From DASQFQ01 sp963722815 (GTDB lineage: Bacteria; Actinomycetota; Thermoleophilia; Solirubrobacterales; Solirubrobacteraceae): a stretch of DNA of 64,000 nt. Below the pieces are notes generated by a model. That model searched no databases. It had not been told where the DNA came from and was given only the letters and a program-made list of their open reading frames with translations. Positions 52,540 to 60,987 of the stretch are shown one piece after another. A program made the position numbers and the translations under genes. Within the stretch, counting starts at the first letter, position 1, and every line of letters starts with the position of its first letter. The stretch is taken from NCBI GenBank assembly GCA_963722815.1, contig CAVROM010000011.1:124001-188000 (forward strand). Reading direction: 5' to 3'.

Positions 52540-53301
52540 ATGCGCACACAGACCGAGGCTCCCGTGGTGGAGCCTCGTGCAGTTCAGAGCGAGGACGCCG
52601 GCGTGACGCTCGCCGGCGTGGAGAAGCGGTTCGGGGCCGTCGAGGCGCTGAGCGGCGTGTCGCTGCGCGCGCGGCCGGGCGAGACGCTCGCGGTGGTCGG
52701 GCCCAGCGGGTGCGGGAAGTCGACGCTGCTCGAGCTCGTGTGCGGGCTGCAGGCGCCGGATGCGGGCACGATCGACGCGCCGCCGGCGGCGCTGATGCCG
52801 CAGCACGACGGGCTCCTTCCGTGGCTGAGCGCGCTCGACAACGCCGGGCTCGCGCTGCGCGTGGCCGGGCGCTCGAAGGCCGAGGCGCGCGCGGCGGCGC
52901 ACAAACACTTCGCGGCGTTCGGGCTCGAGGGCTTCGAGACGACGCGGCCGGCCGAGCTGTCCGGCGGCATGCGCCAGCGCGTCGCGTTCCTGCGCACGCT
53001 GCTGGCCGGGCGGCCGCTGCTGTGCCTCGACGAGCCGTTCGGCGCGCTCGACGCACTGACCCGCGCGCAGCTGCAGCGGTGGCTGGCGGGCGCGCTGATG
53101 CGCGAGCCTCGGACCGTGCTGCTGGTGACCCACGACGTCGAGGAGGCCGTGTTGCTGGCCGACCGGATCGTGCTGCTGTCGCCGCGGCCCGGCCGCGTGG
53201 TGGCGGAGCTGTCCGTCGAGCTGCCGCGGCCGCGCGAGCGGACCGACCCGAAGGTCGTCGAGCTCAGGGAGCGCGCCCTGCGCGCGCTGGGGGTCGACTG
53301 A
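52540..53301 (+). CDS. thiZ: ABC transporter ATPase for thiamine precursor (ThiZ-like)
   Basis: A 253-residue ATPase with Walker A VVGPSGCGKSTLLE, Q-loop in LMPQHDGLLPW, signature LSGGMRQRVAFLRTL and Walker B PLLCLDEPFGALD. The family is that of nitrate/taurine/HMP importers. ATG 52540 is chosen over 52522 because the earlier ATG lies within the conserved riboswitch core. The stop overlaps the permease start (TGATG). Confidence 0.94.
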   Translation: MRTQTEAPVVEPRAVQSEDAGVTLAGVEKRFGAVEALSGVSLRARPGETLAVVGPSGCGKSTLLELVCGLQAPDAGTIDAPPAALMPQHDGLLPWLSALDNAGLALRVAGRSKAEARAAAHKHFAAFGLEGFETTRPAELSGGMRQRVAFLRTLLAGRPLLCLDEPFGALDALTRAQLQRWLAGALMREPRTVLLVTHDVEEAVLLADRIVLLSPRPGRVVAELSVELPRPRERTDPKVVELRERALRALGVD

Positions 53302-54041
53302 TGACCGCCCGCAAGATCCTCCTGCCCGCGGGCATCGTGCTGCTGCTCCTCGCCGCCTGGCAGGCGGTGGTGGACATCGGCTGGGTCGACGACCTCATCC
53401 TCCCCTCGCCCACGCAGGTCGCCACCTCGCTGTGGGAGGACCGCAGCCTGCTCGGCTCCGACCTCGCGGTCACGTCGAAGGAGGTGCTGGTGGGCCTCGC
53501 CGCGGCGGTCGCGGTGGGCGCGCTGCTCGGCGTCGCGATGCACGTGTCCCCCGCCGTGCGCACCGCGCTGCGGCCGCTGGTGATCGGCTCGCAGGCCGTG
53601 CCGGTGCCGGTGATCGCGCCTCTGCTGATCCTCGTGCTCGGCTTCGGCCTCGCGCCGAAGGTGCTGCTCGTCGCGCTCGTGTGCTTCTTCCCGGTCGCCA
53701 TCAACCTCTATGACGGCCTGCGCCGCGTCGACCCCGACGCGGGCAAGCTCATGCGCTCGTTCGACGCCAGCCGCTGGCAGACGTTCCGCCTGCTCGAGGC
53801 GCCCGCCGCGCTGCCCGCCGCGTTCACCGGGCTGAAGGTCGCCGCCGCCGTCTCCGTGATCGGCGCCGTGTTCGCGGAGTGGGCGGGCTCGGACTCCGGG
53901 CTCGGCCACGCGCTCCTGACCGCCAACGGACAGCTCGAGACCGCCCGGGCGTTCGCCGCCACGTTCCTGCTGTTCGTGCTCGCCGTCGCGCTCTACGGCC
54001 TCTTCGCCCTGCTCGAGCGGCGGGTGGTGACGTGGCGATGA
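53301..54041 (+). CDS. thiX: ABC transporter permease (ThiX-like)
   Basis: A 246-residue membrane protein with six helices. The coupling (EAA) loop reads LRRVDPDAGKLMRSFDASRWQTFRLLEAPAALP. It resembles SsuC/TauC-type permeases of the same family as ThiX, which imports the pyrimidine precursor N-formyl-aminopyrimidine or HMP. It is coupled to both neighbours by overlapping stop and start codons. Confidence 0.93.
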   Translation: MTARKILLPAGIVLLLLAAWQAVVDIGWVDDLILPSPTQVATSLWEDRSLLGSDLAVTSKEVLVGLAAAVAVGALLGVAMHVSPAVRTALRPLVIGSQAVPVPVIAPLLILVLGFGLAPKVLLVALVCFFPVAINLYDGLRRVDPDAGKLMRSFDASRWQTFRLLEAPAALPAAFTGLKVAAAVSVIGAVFAEWAGSDSGLGHALLTANGQLETARAFAATFLLFVLAVALYGLFALLERRVVTWR

Positions 54042-55075
54042 ACCGGCTTGTCCTCCCGATCATCGCCGTGCTGCTGGTGCTCGCCGTGCCCGGCTGCGCC
54101 GCAGAGAAGACCGAGGGCGGCGGCGGCTCGCACAAGAAGGACAAGTTCAACGTCATCCTCGACTACTTCCCCAACGCCGACCACGCCGGCATCTATGCCG
54201 CGCAGGCGGCCGGGGACTACGACCGCGCCGGGCTCGACGTCGACATCAAGCCGCCGCCCGACCCGTCGGCGCCGCTGAAGCTCCTGCGCACCGGCCAGGC
54301 CGACGTCGTCATCTCCTACGAGCCCGAGCTGCTGCTGGCGCGCGACAAGGGGTCCGACCTGGTCTCCGTCGGGGCGCTCGTCCAGAAGCCGCTGACCACG
54401 CTGATGACGCTCGACGGCTCGATCCACTCGGCCGCCGACCTGCGCGGGAAGCGCGTCGGCACCGCCGGGATCCCGTACCAGACCGCCTACCTGCAGACGA
54501 TCCTCAAGAACGCCGGCGTCGATCCCGCGAGCGTCGACGAGACGCACGTCGGCTACAACCTCGTGCCGGCGATGCTGTCACGCAAGGTCGACGCCACGCT
54601 CGGCGCGTTCTGGAACTACGAGGGCACCGACCTCCGCCGCCGCGGCCGCAAGCCGACGATCCTGCGCATGGAGAAGCTCGGCGTGCCGACCTACAACGAG
54701 CTGGTCTTCGTCGCCCGCCGCAAGGACCTCAGCGCGAAGTTCTCGTCCAAGCTGCGGCGCTTCCTGCGCGCCACCGCGGAGGGCCACAAGCGCCTGCGCG
54801 ACCACCCGGAGGTCGGCGTCGACGCGTTGCTGAAGGTCGACCCCGGGCTCGACCGCGGGCTGCAGACCGACGTCGTCTCGGAGACGCTGCCGGTGTTCTT
54901 CCCCGCCGACAAGGACAAGCCGTTCGGCTGGCAGGAGCCGAGCCAGTGGAAGGCCTACGGCGACTGGATGTACGAGCAGCAGCTGCTCAAGCGGCCGCCG
55001 GACGCGCAGAAGGCGCTGACCAACGAGTTCCTGCCGGGCGAGGCGCTCGCGCCGAGCTCAACCGCGACTCCGTGA
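54038..55075 (+). CDS. thiY: thiamine-pyrimidine precursor binding lipoprotein (ThiY/NMT1-like)
   Basis: A 345-residue lipoprotein: signal peptide with lipobox LAVPGC (Cys about 20), then the NMT1/THI5-like fold: NVILDYFPNADHAGIYAAQAAGDY, GQADVVISYEPELLLARDKG, GKRVGTAGIPYQTAYLQTIL, LGAFWNYEGTDLRRRGRKP and CCCFC-less C-terminus. Position behind a TPP riboswitch supports a role in precursor uptake. Its last 89 bases overlap the converging glycosylase gene. Confidence 0.93.
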   Translation: MNRLVLPIIAVLLVLAVPGCAAEKTEGGGGSHKKDKFNVILDYFPNADHAGIYAAQAAGDYDRAGLDVDIKPPPDPSAPLKLLRTGQADVVISYEPELLLARDKGSDLVSVGALVQKPLTTLMTLDGSIHSAADLRGKRVGTAGIPYQTAYLQTILKNAGVDPASVDETHVGYNLVPAMLSRKVDATLGAFWNYEGTDLRRRGRKPTILRMEKLGVPTYNELVFVARRKDLSAKFSSKLRRFLRATAEGHKRLRDHPEVGVDALLKVDPGLDRGLQTDVVSETLPVFFPADKDKPFGWQEPSQWKAYGDWMYEQQLLKRPPDAQKALTNEFLPGEALAPSSTATP

Positions 55076-55961
55076 GCATCCCGGCGCCGGCGGCGCGGAA
55101 CAGGTACGCGCCGGCCAGCCCCTTCCATTCCCCGTAGCGCTCGAAGAACCCGCGCACCTCGGCTTCGTCGGCGCGGGCCTTCGGGTGGCCGGTGGTGAGC
55201 CGCCCGATCAGCTTGATGAAGCCGAGGTCGCCGGCCGGGACGAGGTCGTAGTGGCCCTGCCCGTAGAGCGAGAGCATCTCGAGCGTCCAGCGCCCGATGT
55301 TCGGGATCGCCACCAGCCGCGGCCATGCCTGCTCGCGGTCGGAGAGGTCGACCCGGCCTGCCGCCACCTCGCGCGCTGCGTGGCGTAGGGCGAGCGCGCG
55401 GCGGGCGGCGAGGTCGAACGCCTCCAGCTCGGCCGGGGCGAGCGCGGCGATCCGCGCCGGCTCGGGCATGTCGCGCATGCCGGAGTGCGGGCAGCGGCGG
55501 CCGAATGCGCGCACCAGCAGGCGCTGGATCTCGAGCGCGCGCTGGAGCTCGATCAGCTGCTCGGTGATCGACCACGCCAGCGCCTCCCACGGCGCCGCGC
55601 GGCGGTGGATGCGCAGGTGCGGGTTGGCGCGCACCGCCTTGCCGATCACCGCGTCGCCGGCGAAGCGCTCGTGGAACGGCCGCAGGTCCTCGTCGACGCC
55701 GGTGGCGAAGCGCATCCGCTCGATCGCGGCCTCGGCCGCCGGCCGGCTCTCCGAGCGAGCCGCGAACAGCACACGCTGCGGCGCCGTCTGGACCACCGCC
55801 ACCAGCACCGGCTCCTCGCCCACGTGCAGCAGGCGCACCAGCGACGCGCCGCGGCGGCGCAGGATCCCGTCCCCGGAGCCGCGGCCGATGCGGAACGGCC
55901 ACGGTGGCGTCACCTCGACGCGCAGATCGACCGGCGCGTCAGCCCACGGCGACTGGCTCAA
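54987..55961 (-). CDS. DNA-3-methyladenine glycosylase II-like (AlkA-type HhH-GPD)
   Basis: A 324-residue base-excision glycosylase. The N-terminal AlkA-like beta domain is followed by the HhH-GPD core: ALAWSITEQLIELQRALEIQRLLV, IAALAPAELEAFDLAARRA, the hairpin AIPNIGRWTLEMLSLYG and catalytic Asp in PAGDLGFIKL. TTG at 55961 overlaps the upstream stop codon (TTGA) and is the preferred start; GTG near 55917 is the alternative. The unusual end overlaps thiY on the opposite strand. Confidence 0.87.
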   Translation of the reverse strand: MSQSPWADAPVDLRVEVTPPWPFRIGRGSGDGILRRRGASLVRLLHVGEEPVLVAVVQTAPQRVLFAARSESRPAAEAAIERMRFATGVDEDLRPFHERFAGDAVIGKAVRANPHLRIHRRAAPWEALAWSITEQLIELQRALEIQRLLVRAFGRRCPHSGMRDMPEPARIAALAPAELEAFDLAARRALALRHAAREVAAGRVDLSDREQAWPRLVAIPNIGRWTLEMLSLYGQGHYDLVPAGDLGFIKLIGRLTTGHPKARADEAEVRGFFERYGEWKGLAGAYLFRAAGAGMLTESRLSSARAPRPAGTRWSAPSARPAAA

Positions 55962-56312
55962 TCGCGGCGCAGCAGGTGGACGTCGACCAGGAAGGAGTTG
56001 CTCGAGACGATCTCCCCCACCACGCCCTTCTTCTTCTTGCGCGCCGGCCGCCTGCGCGCGGCGGCGGGTCACGACCGCGGCGGTCACGGCGCCGGCGGCG
56101 AAGCCGGTGGCCGCCAGCGCGGCGGCCTGCCGCGCCGGGAGCGGGGCGGGCTCGCTGGACTCCAGCACCCGCGTGTGGTTCGCGACGACCGGAAGTCCGT
56201 CGACCACCTCGATCGTCTCTTCTTCGTCTTCAGGGGACAGCCCCCCGCTAGGCAGCGGGCTGCCTGGCTCGGCGCCCAGCTGAGTGTCGTGCTCGTCGGT
56301 CACGCTCGGCAC
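55958..56312 (-). pseudogene. small membrane-anchored hypothetical protein, frameshifted, with an in-frame palindromic element
   Basis: The frame begins MPSVTDEHDTQLGAEPGSPLP and contains an acidic segment (SPEDEEETIEVVDGLPVV), an Ala-rich hydrophobic segment (about 67-80) and then RRR. A different frame continues with RPARKKKKGVVGEIVSSNSFLVDVHLLRRD to a stop at 55958, which looks like the natural end. One surplus base in the GC-rich repeat run at about 56048-56062 explains the shift. Residues about 11-25 are encoded by a copy of the palindromic repeat. The AlkA-like gene starts in its stop codon. Confidence 0.65.
56242..56280. repeat. palindromic element inside a coding region
   Basis: A diverged copy (C-run, GCTAGGCAGCGGGCTGCCTGG, GGCGCCCAG). 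The loop reads GCGGGC rather than GCAAGC and the terminal CTAG has become CCAG. It lies near the 5' end of the hypothetical gene at 55958-56312 and is read in frame as QLGAEPGSPLPSGGL. Confidence 0.92.
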
Positions 56313-56345
56313 AGCATGACGTACGGGGCCGACGCTCGCGCCGAC

Positions 56346-56957
56346 CTACCGTCTCCGGTCCGGACCCGTACCGAACACGCGGTCCCAGTACGGCGCGCTG
56401 ACGCCGAAGCCGCGCTCGTCGTCCTGGAAGTGGTGGCGCATGTGCAGCTCCCGCAGCGCGCGCCCGACGCGGGTGCGCGGCCGGTGGTGGTGCACGTGGT
56501 AATGGATCATGTCGTAGGCCAGGTAGCCGGCCAGGAAGCCGGCGCCGAACGCGGGCGCGGAGTCCGAGCCCAGCACGGCCCAGAACACGAGGCAGAACGC
56601 GGTCGCCAGCGGCACGCTCGCCGAGGGCGGCATGACCAGGCGCAGCGGGTCGTTCGGATGGTCGTGGTGGACGCCGTGGATCATCCAGTGCAGGCGGGCG
56701 CCGAGGCCCTTCTGCGGCTCGAAGTGGAACACGACGCGGTGCAGCCAGTACTCGGTGAGCGTCCAGACGGCGTAGCCGCCGAGCATCAGCCCGAAGGCGT
56801 TGGCGAGGCCGACGCGCTGCTCACCGGTGAGCAGCAGCACGGCGATGACGGGCGCGTAGATCAAGACCGGAACGGCGGGGTGCACGCGCGTGAACCGGTC
56901 CAGCAGCGCCGAGTTGAACATGGGGGGCGAGGCCCGAAGTTCCTCAGTGCGGTCCAT
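56346..56957 (-). CDS. fatty acid hydroxylase / sterol desaturase-superfamily enzyme
   Basis: A 203-residue membrane di-iron enzyme. Four helices carry the His motifs: EYWLHRVVFH (about 68-77), HGVHHDHP (about 94-101), HYHVHHHRP (about 151-159) and HMRHHFQ (about 172-178). The arrangement is that of fatty acid 2-hydroxylases that act on ceramide-type lipids. The gene directly follows the ceramide-synthase-like gene (12 bases) and is near the serine palmitoyltransferase-like gene, supporting a sphingolipid role. Confidence 0.88.
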   Translation of the reverse strand: MDRTEELRASPPMFNSALLDRFTRVHPAVPVLIYAPVIAVLLLTGEQRVGLANAFGLMLGGYAVWTLTEYWLHRVVFHFEPQKGLGARLHWMIHGVHHDHPNDPLRLVMPPSASVPLATAFCLVFWAVLGSDSAPAFGAGFLAGYLAYDMIHYHVHHHRPRTRVGRALRELHMRHHFQDDERGFGVSAPYWDRVFGTGPDRRR

Positions 56958-56968
56958 GACCGCACACG

Positions 56969-58122
56969 CTACAGAGTCCGTCTTAGGGCTGCCCTCAACG
57001 ACTGCTCATAGACGCGGTAGCGCCGCACGATGCGGCCGTGCATCGCCTCCATCGCGCGGTTCATGTCCTTGTTCGTCTCGAGGATCCAGCCCATCTCGCC
57101 CCACTTGTATTGCGTGGCGGTCGCCATGTCGAAGTGCTCGACGTAGAGCTTCGCGGCGACGCCGGTGTGCTGGAAGGACGGCTTGACGCCGAGGAAGCCC
57201 ACGCGCACGCGGTCCATGATCTTGTTGCGGCGCAGGAAGTACCACCAGCCGAGCGGCAGCAGGCGGCCGTTCATCTTCTTCAGCACCTGGTTGAGGTCGG
57301 GGACGGTGATCGCGACCGCCACCGTCTCGCCTTCCTTCGTCTCGGCGACCATGAACCAGTTGCGGTCGAAGACGAGCTGCATCTCCTGCGCGTAGTGGTC
57401 GAGGTCGGCCTTGTCGTAGGGCGAGAAGCCCCAGTTGTGGCTCCACGCCTCGTTGTAGACCTCGGCGAAGCGGTCCATGTCCTTGCGCAGCGAGCGCCGC
57501 GACATCTTCCGCAGGATCGACCCCGTGGCGCTCTTCGAGCTGCTCGGCGAGCGTGAAGATGATCGGGAGCATGTGCTCGCGGTCGGAGATCTCCAGCTCC
57601 CACATGAAGAGGTCCATCGCCTTGGCCAGCCCGGCCTCCTCGCAGCGCTGCTGGTAGTAGGGCGGGTGCCACGGCTGCTTGATCATCGGCTGGCGGTCGA
57701 AGCCCTCGATCATCACGCCGGACTCGTCGTTCATCGTGAAGTCCATCGGCCCGATCATGTGGTCGCGGCCGTGCTGCCGCAGCCACGCCGCGGCGGCCTC
57801 GAGCAGGGCCGGGACGACCTCGGGGTCGTCCTCGAACTCGAGCCAGCCGAACATGCCCCAGCTGGTTGTCGTGGTAGCGGTTGAAGGCGTCGTCGAACTG
57901 CGCCGTGATGCGGCCGATCACGCGGCCGTCGCGGCGGGCGAGGAACTCCTGCGCCTTCCCGTGCTTGAAGAACGCGTTCAGGCGCCGGTTGAGGAAGAGG
58001 TAACGCTCGATCCGCAGCGGAGGAACCCAGACCGACGAGTTAGCATGCAGGCGGTACGGCAGCCCGATGAACTCCCGGCGGTCGCGCCAAGAGGCGACGG
58101 GCTGCACGGTCACCGGGCTCAC
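56969..58122 (-). pseudogene. bacterial ceramide synthase-like GNAT acyltransferase, two frameshifts
   Basis: Three adjoining frames join into one protein of about 380 residues: VQPVASWRDRREFIGLPYRLH...VWVPPL and AFFKHGKAQEFLARRDGRVIGRI; then MFGWLEFEDDPEVV, GPMDFTMNDESGVMIEGFD, PPYYQQRCEEAGLAKAMDL; then MSRRSLRKDMDRFAEVYNEAWSHNWGF, VGFLGVKPSFQHTGVAAKLY. The order and motifs match my recollection of the GNAT-fold family that includes Caulobacter bCerS and E. coli YghO. Shifts fall in CCCC runs at 57856-57859 and 57521-57524, each explained by one surplus base. If these are errors, the gene is intact. The serine palmitoyltransferase-like gene is divergent 15 bases away. Confidence 0.82.
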
Positions 58123-58137
58123 CCGATCGCACCCTAT

Positions 58138-59385
58138 ATGGCGACCGCCATCGACGTCTTCGCAAAGGTCCGCGGCCACGAGCGCGCCGAGCAGCTGCAG
58201 GCTGCGCGCGACGCCGACCTGCTGCCGTACTTCCGCCTCGTCGAGTCGCCGGCCGCGCCGCTGGTCGAGATGGAGGGCGCCGAGCGGATCATGCTCGGCT
58301 CCAACAACTACCTCGGGCTGACCGCCGACGAGCGCGTCATGCAGGGCGCGCGCGACGCCCTCGAGCAGTACGGCACCGGGCTGACCGGCTCGCGGCTGCT
58401 CAACGGCACGACGCAGATCCACCTCGACCTCGAGCGCGAGCTCGCGGAGTGGATGGGCACCGAGGAGGCGATCGTCTTCACCACCGGGCACCAGGCCAAC
58501 CTCGGCACGCTCGGCACGCTGCTCGTGCCCGGCGACACCGTGATCGCCGACTCCGGCGACCACGCCTCGATCCTCGACGGCTGCCTGCTCTCGCGCGCGA
58601 AGCTGCGCCCGTTCCGCCACAACCGGCTCGACAAGCTGGAGAAGATGCTCGAGCGGGCCGGGGGCGACGGCGGCGGCGTGCTCGTGGTCGTCGACGGCGT
58701 GTTCTCGATGGAGGGCGACGTCGCCCCGCTGCCGGAGATCGTCGCGCTGTGCGAGCGCTTCGGGGCGCGGCTGATGGTCGACGAGGCGCACGGCGCCGGC
58801 GTGCTCGGGGCGCGCGGCGCGGGCGCGTCGGAGCTGTTCGGCGTCGAGGAGCGCGTCGACCTGCGGATGGGCACGTTCTCGAAGTCGCTGGCTTCCTGCG
58901 GCGGCTTCATCGCCGGCTCGCACGAGGTCATCGACTACCTGCGGATCCAGTCGCGCGCCTTCCTGTTCACCGCGAGCGCGGTGCCGGCCGCGGTCGGCGC
59001 GGCGCTGGCCGCGCTGCGCGTGATCCGCTCGGAGGAGGGCCCGCCGCTGTTCGCGCGCGTGCTCGAGAACGCGCGGGTGCTGGAGGACGGGCTGCACGAC
59101 CTCGGCTTCCGCGTCATCCGCGGCGCGCAGACGACGCCGATCATCCCGGTGCTGGTCGAGGACGACTGGAAGTGCGTGCTGCTGTGGCGCGCGCTGTATG
59201 ACGCCGGCGTGTTCGTCAACACCGCGCTGCACCCCGCCGTCCCGCCCGGCGGCGCGCTGCTGCGCACGAGCGTGATGGCGACGCACGATCGCGAGACGCT
59301 CGACCGCGCGCTCGCCGTCTTCGGCGAGGTCAAGCAGCGCTTCGAGGCTGAGCACGGCGCACTGCCCGGCCCCGAGACCGCCTAG
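58138..59385 (+). CDS. spt: serine palmitoyltransferase-like alpha-oxoamine synthase
   Basis: A 415-residue PLP enzyme. MLGSNNYLGL (52-61), TGSRLLNGTTQIHLDLE, DHASILDGCLLS (141-152), VDEAHGAGVLG (214-224) and the PLP Lys249 in GTFSKSLASCGGFIAG are visible. The FSKSxASxGGF form around Lys249 favours serine palmitoyltransferase over KBL (usually GKALGGASGG) or BioF. It would condense serine with an acyl thioester to 3-ketosphinganine. Adjacent ceramide-synthase-like and fatty acid hydroxylase genes agree. KBL or a glycine/alanine-using relative cannot be ruled out. ATG 58138 has the best N-terminus. Confidence 0.85.
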   Translation: MATAIDVFAKVRGHERAEQLQAARDADLLPYFRLVESPAAPLVEMEGAERIMLGSNNYLGLTADERVMQGARDALEQYGTGLTGSRLLNGTTQIHLDLERELAEWMGTEEAIVFTTGHQANLGTLGTLLVPGDTVIADSGDHASILDGCLLSRAKLRPFRHNRLDKLEKMLERAGGDGGGVLVVVDGVFSMEGDVAPLPEIVALCERFGARLMVDEAHGAGVLGARGAGASELFGVEERVDLRMGTFSKSLASCGGFIAGSHEVIDYLRIQSRAFLFTASAVPAAVGAALAALRVIRSEEGPPLFARVLENARVLEDGLHDLGFRVIRGAQTTPIIPVLVEDDWKCVLLWRALYDAGVFVNTALHPAVPPGGALLRTSVMATHDRETLDRALAVFGEVKQRFEAEHGALPGPETA

Positions 59386-59456
59386 CCGCCGAACTCGCTC
59401 GCCGCCGCCGTGCGGCTCCAGCAGCCGCGCGCGGCTCCGTGTCAAGCTTCGCCTCC

Positions 59457-60269
59457 ATGCGACTGGGTCGGATCGGCATCTGGCGGCGCTACCAGCCGGG
59501 CCCGGGCATCGTGCCCGAGCTCGAGGCGCTCGGCTACGGCGCGCTCTGGCTCGGCAGCTCGCCGTCGCTCGGCGACGCGCGCGCCTACCTCGAGGCGTCC
59601 GAGGAGATCACGATCGCCACGGGCATCCTCAACATCTGGCAGCACGACCCGGCCGACGTCGCCAGGCAGCACGTGGAGCTGAGCCGCACATACCCGGGCA
59701 GCTTCCTGCTCGGCATCGGCGTCGGGCATCCGGAGGCGACGAGCGACTACAAGCGGCCGCTGACCGCGATGCGGACGTTCTTCGACGGCCTCGACGCCGG
59801 CGGCGTGCCGCGCGAGGAGATGGTCGCCGCCGCGCTCGGGCCGAAGATGCTCGACCTCGCCGCCGAGCGCTCGCTCGGCACCCACCCCTACTTCACGACG
59901 CCCGAGCACACGCGCTTCGCGCGCGAGCGGGTCGGGCCCGACGCGCTGGTCGCGCCCGAGCTGGCCGTGGTGGTCGAAACCGATGCCGAACGCGCCCGCG
60001 AGGACGCTCGCGCCTACGCCGCCACCTACCTCGGGCTGAGCAACTACACGAGCAACCTGCTGCGCTACGGCTTCACCGAGGCCGACATCGCCGACGGCGG
60101 CAGCGACCGCCTGATCGACGCGGTGATCCCGCACGGGACCGCGGAGCAGATCGCCGAGGTCGTCCAGGCGCACTTCGACGCCGGCGCCGACCACGTCTGC
60201 CTGCAGCCGCTCGGCCACGGCCCGGCGCCGGTCGACGACTACCGCGCGCTCGCCGAGGTCCTGCTCTAG
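59457..60269 (+). CDS. LLM-class (luciferase-like) F420-type oxidoreductase
   Basis: A 270-residue TIM-barrel enzyme: MRLGRIGIWRRYQPGPGI, ELEALGYGALWLGSSPS, ATGILNIWQHDPADVARQH, FLLGIGVGHPEATSDYKRPL and the C-terminal AHFDAGADHVCLQPLG. This is the short LLM form common in F420-using actinobacteria. The substrate is unknown. GTG 59439 is an alternative start. Its stop shares a CTAG with the zinc-finger gene. Confidence 0.92.
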   Translation: MRLGRIGIWRRYQPGPGIVPELEALGYGALWLGSSPSLGDARAYLEASEEITIATGILNIWQHDPADVARQHVELSRTYPGSFLLGIGVGHPEATSDYKRPLTAMRTFFDGLDAGGVPREEMVAAALGPKMLDLAAERSLGTHPYFTTPEHTRFARERVGPDALVAPELAVVVETDAERAREDARAYAATYLGLSNYTSNLLRYGFTEADIADGGSDRLIDAVIPHGTAEQIAEVVQAHFDAGADHVCLQPLGHGPAPVDDYRALAEVLL

Positions 60270-60628
60270 CCGCGGCGCCGCGGCGGTGGCAGCGGCGCCT
60301 CGTTCGCGGCGCACGCCACGCAGAGCACGCTGTCGGGCATCGCCTCGAGCCGCCGCTCGGGGATCGGCTGCCCGCAGTTGTCGCAGATGCCGTAGGTGCC
60401 CTCGTCGAGCTTCACCAGCGCGCGGTCGGTGCGCTCCAGCCCGGCCTCGAGCGTGCGGCCGACCCCGATGTCCGTGAGCCGGCTGATCGCCTCGGTGGTG
60501 CCGTCGCCGATGCGCTTGCCGAACCCCTGCGCCTCGCCCAGCTCGGGCGGCTTGGCGAGCCCGGCCACGCGCTCGCTCGCGCCGGCGCGGCGCGCCTCGA
60601 GCTCGCGGCGGACGGCCTCGAGGTCCAT
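60266..60628 (-). CDS. DksA/TraR-like C4 zinc-finger protein
   Basis: A 120-residue protein with a helical hairpin (MDLEAVRRELEARRAGASERVAGL...ISRLTDIGVGRTLEAGLERTDRALVKLDEGTYG) and a C-terminal zinc finger with CDNC (about 85-88) and CVAC (about 105-108). Such proteins may act at RNA polymerase's secondary channel, as DksA does. It lacks the Asp pair usual at the hairpin tip of E. coli DksA as far as I can tell. It is coupled to the next gene upstream by TGATG. Confidence 0.88.
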   Translation of the reverse strand: MDLEAVRRELEARRAGASERVAGLAKPPELGEAQGFGKRIGDGTTEAISRLTDIGVGRTLEAGLERTDRALVKLDEGTYGICDNCGQPIPERRLEAMPDSVLCVACAANEAPLPPPRRRG

Positions 60629-60978
60629 CAGCCGGTCGCCTCGTCGAGCTCGAGCAGCAGGTCGAAGGCGGCCTGCATGACCTCCGTGTGGCGCCACTCG
60701 GCGGCGCGGTACAAGCAGGCGACGAGCCCCATGCGGTGCAGGCGGCGGAAGTCGCCGCAGACGAACGCGTAGCGCGCCTTCGTCTCGTCGTTGGCGCCCT
60801 CGGTGAGCCCGAGGTGCCACGCCGCATACTCCTCCCACGAGTGCTTCTCGAGGTAGGCGTTCTCGTCCGCGGCCTTCGGCTGCACGTCGCCCCACTCGCT
60901 GTCGAGCACGTACTGGCGCTTCTTGATCAGCTCGCGCGCGTGCTCGACGCCGGCGGGATTGACGGAGTACGAAGCCAT
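60628..60978 (-). CDS. uncharacterised helical protein
   Basis: A 116-residue protein (MASYSVNPAGVEHARELIKKRQYVLDSEWGDVQPKAADENAYLEKHSWEEYAAWHLGLTEGANDETKARYAF...). It looks conserved in composition and lacks membrane segments. Similar proteins are known to me only as hypothetical. It lies between the LLM-hemerythrin fusion (9 bases) and the zinc-finger gene (overlap). Confidence 0.75.
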   Translation of the reverse strand: MASYSVNPAGVEHARELIKKRQYVLDSEWGDVQPKAADENAYLEKHSWEEYAAWHLGLTEGANDETKARYAFVCGDFRRLHRMGLVACLYRAAEWRHTEVMQAAFDLLLELDEATG

Positions 60979-60987
60979 CGGGCGAGG

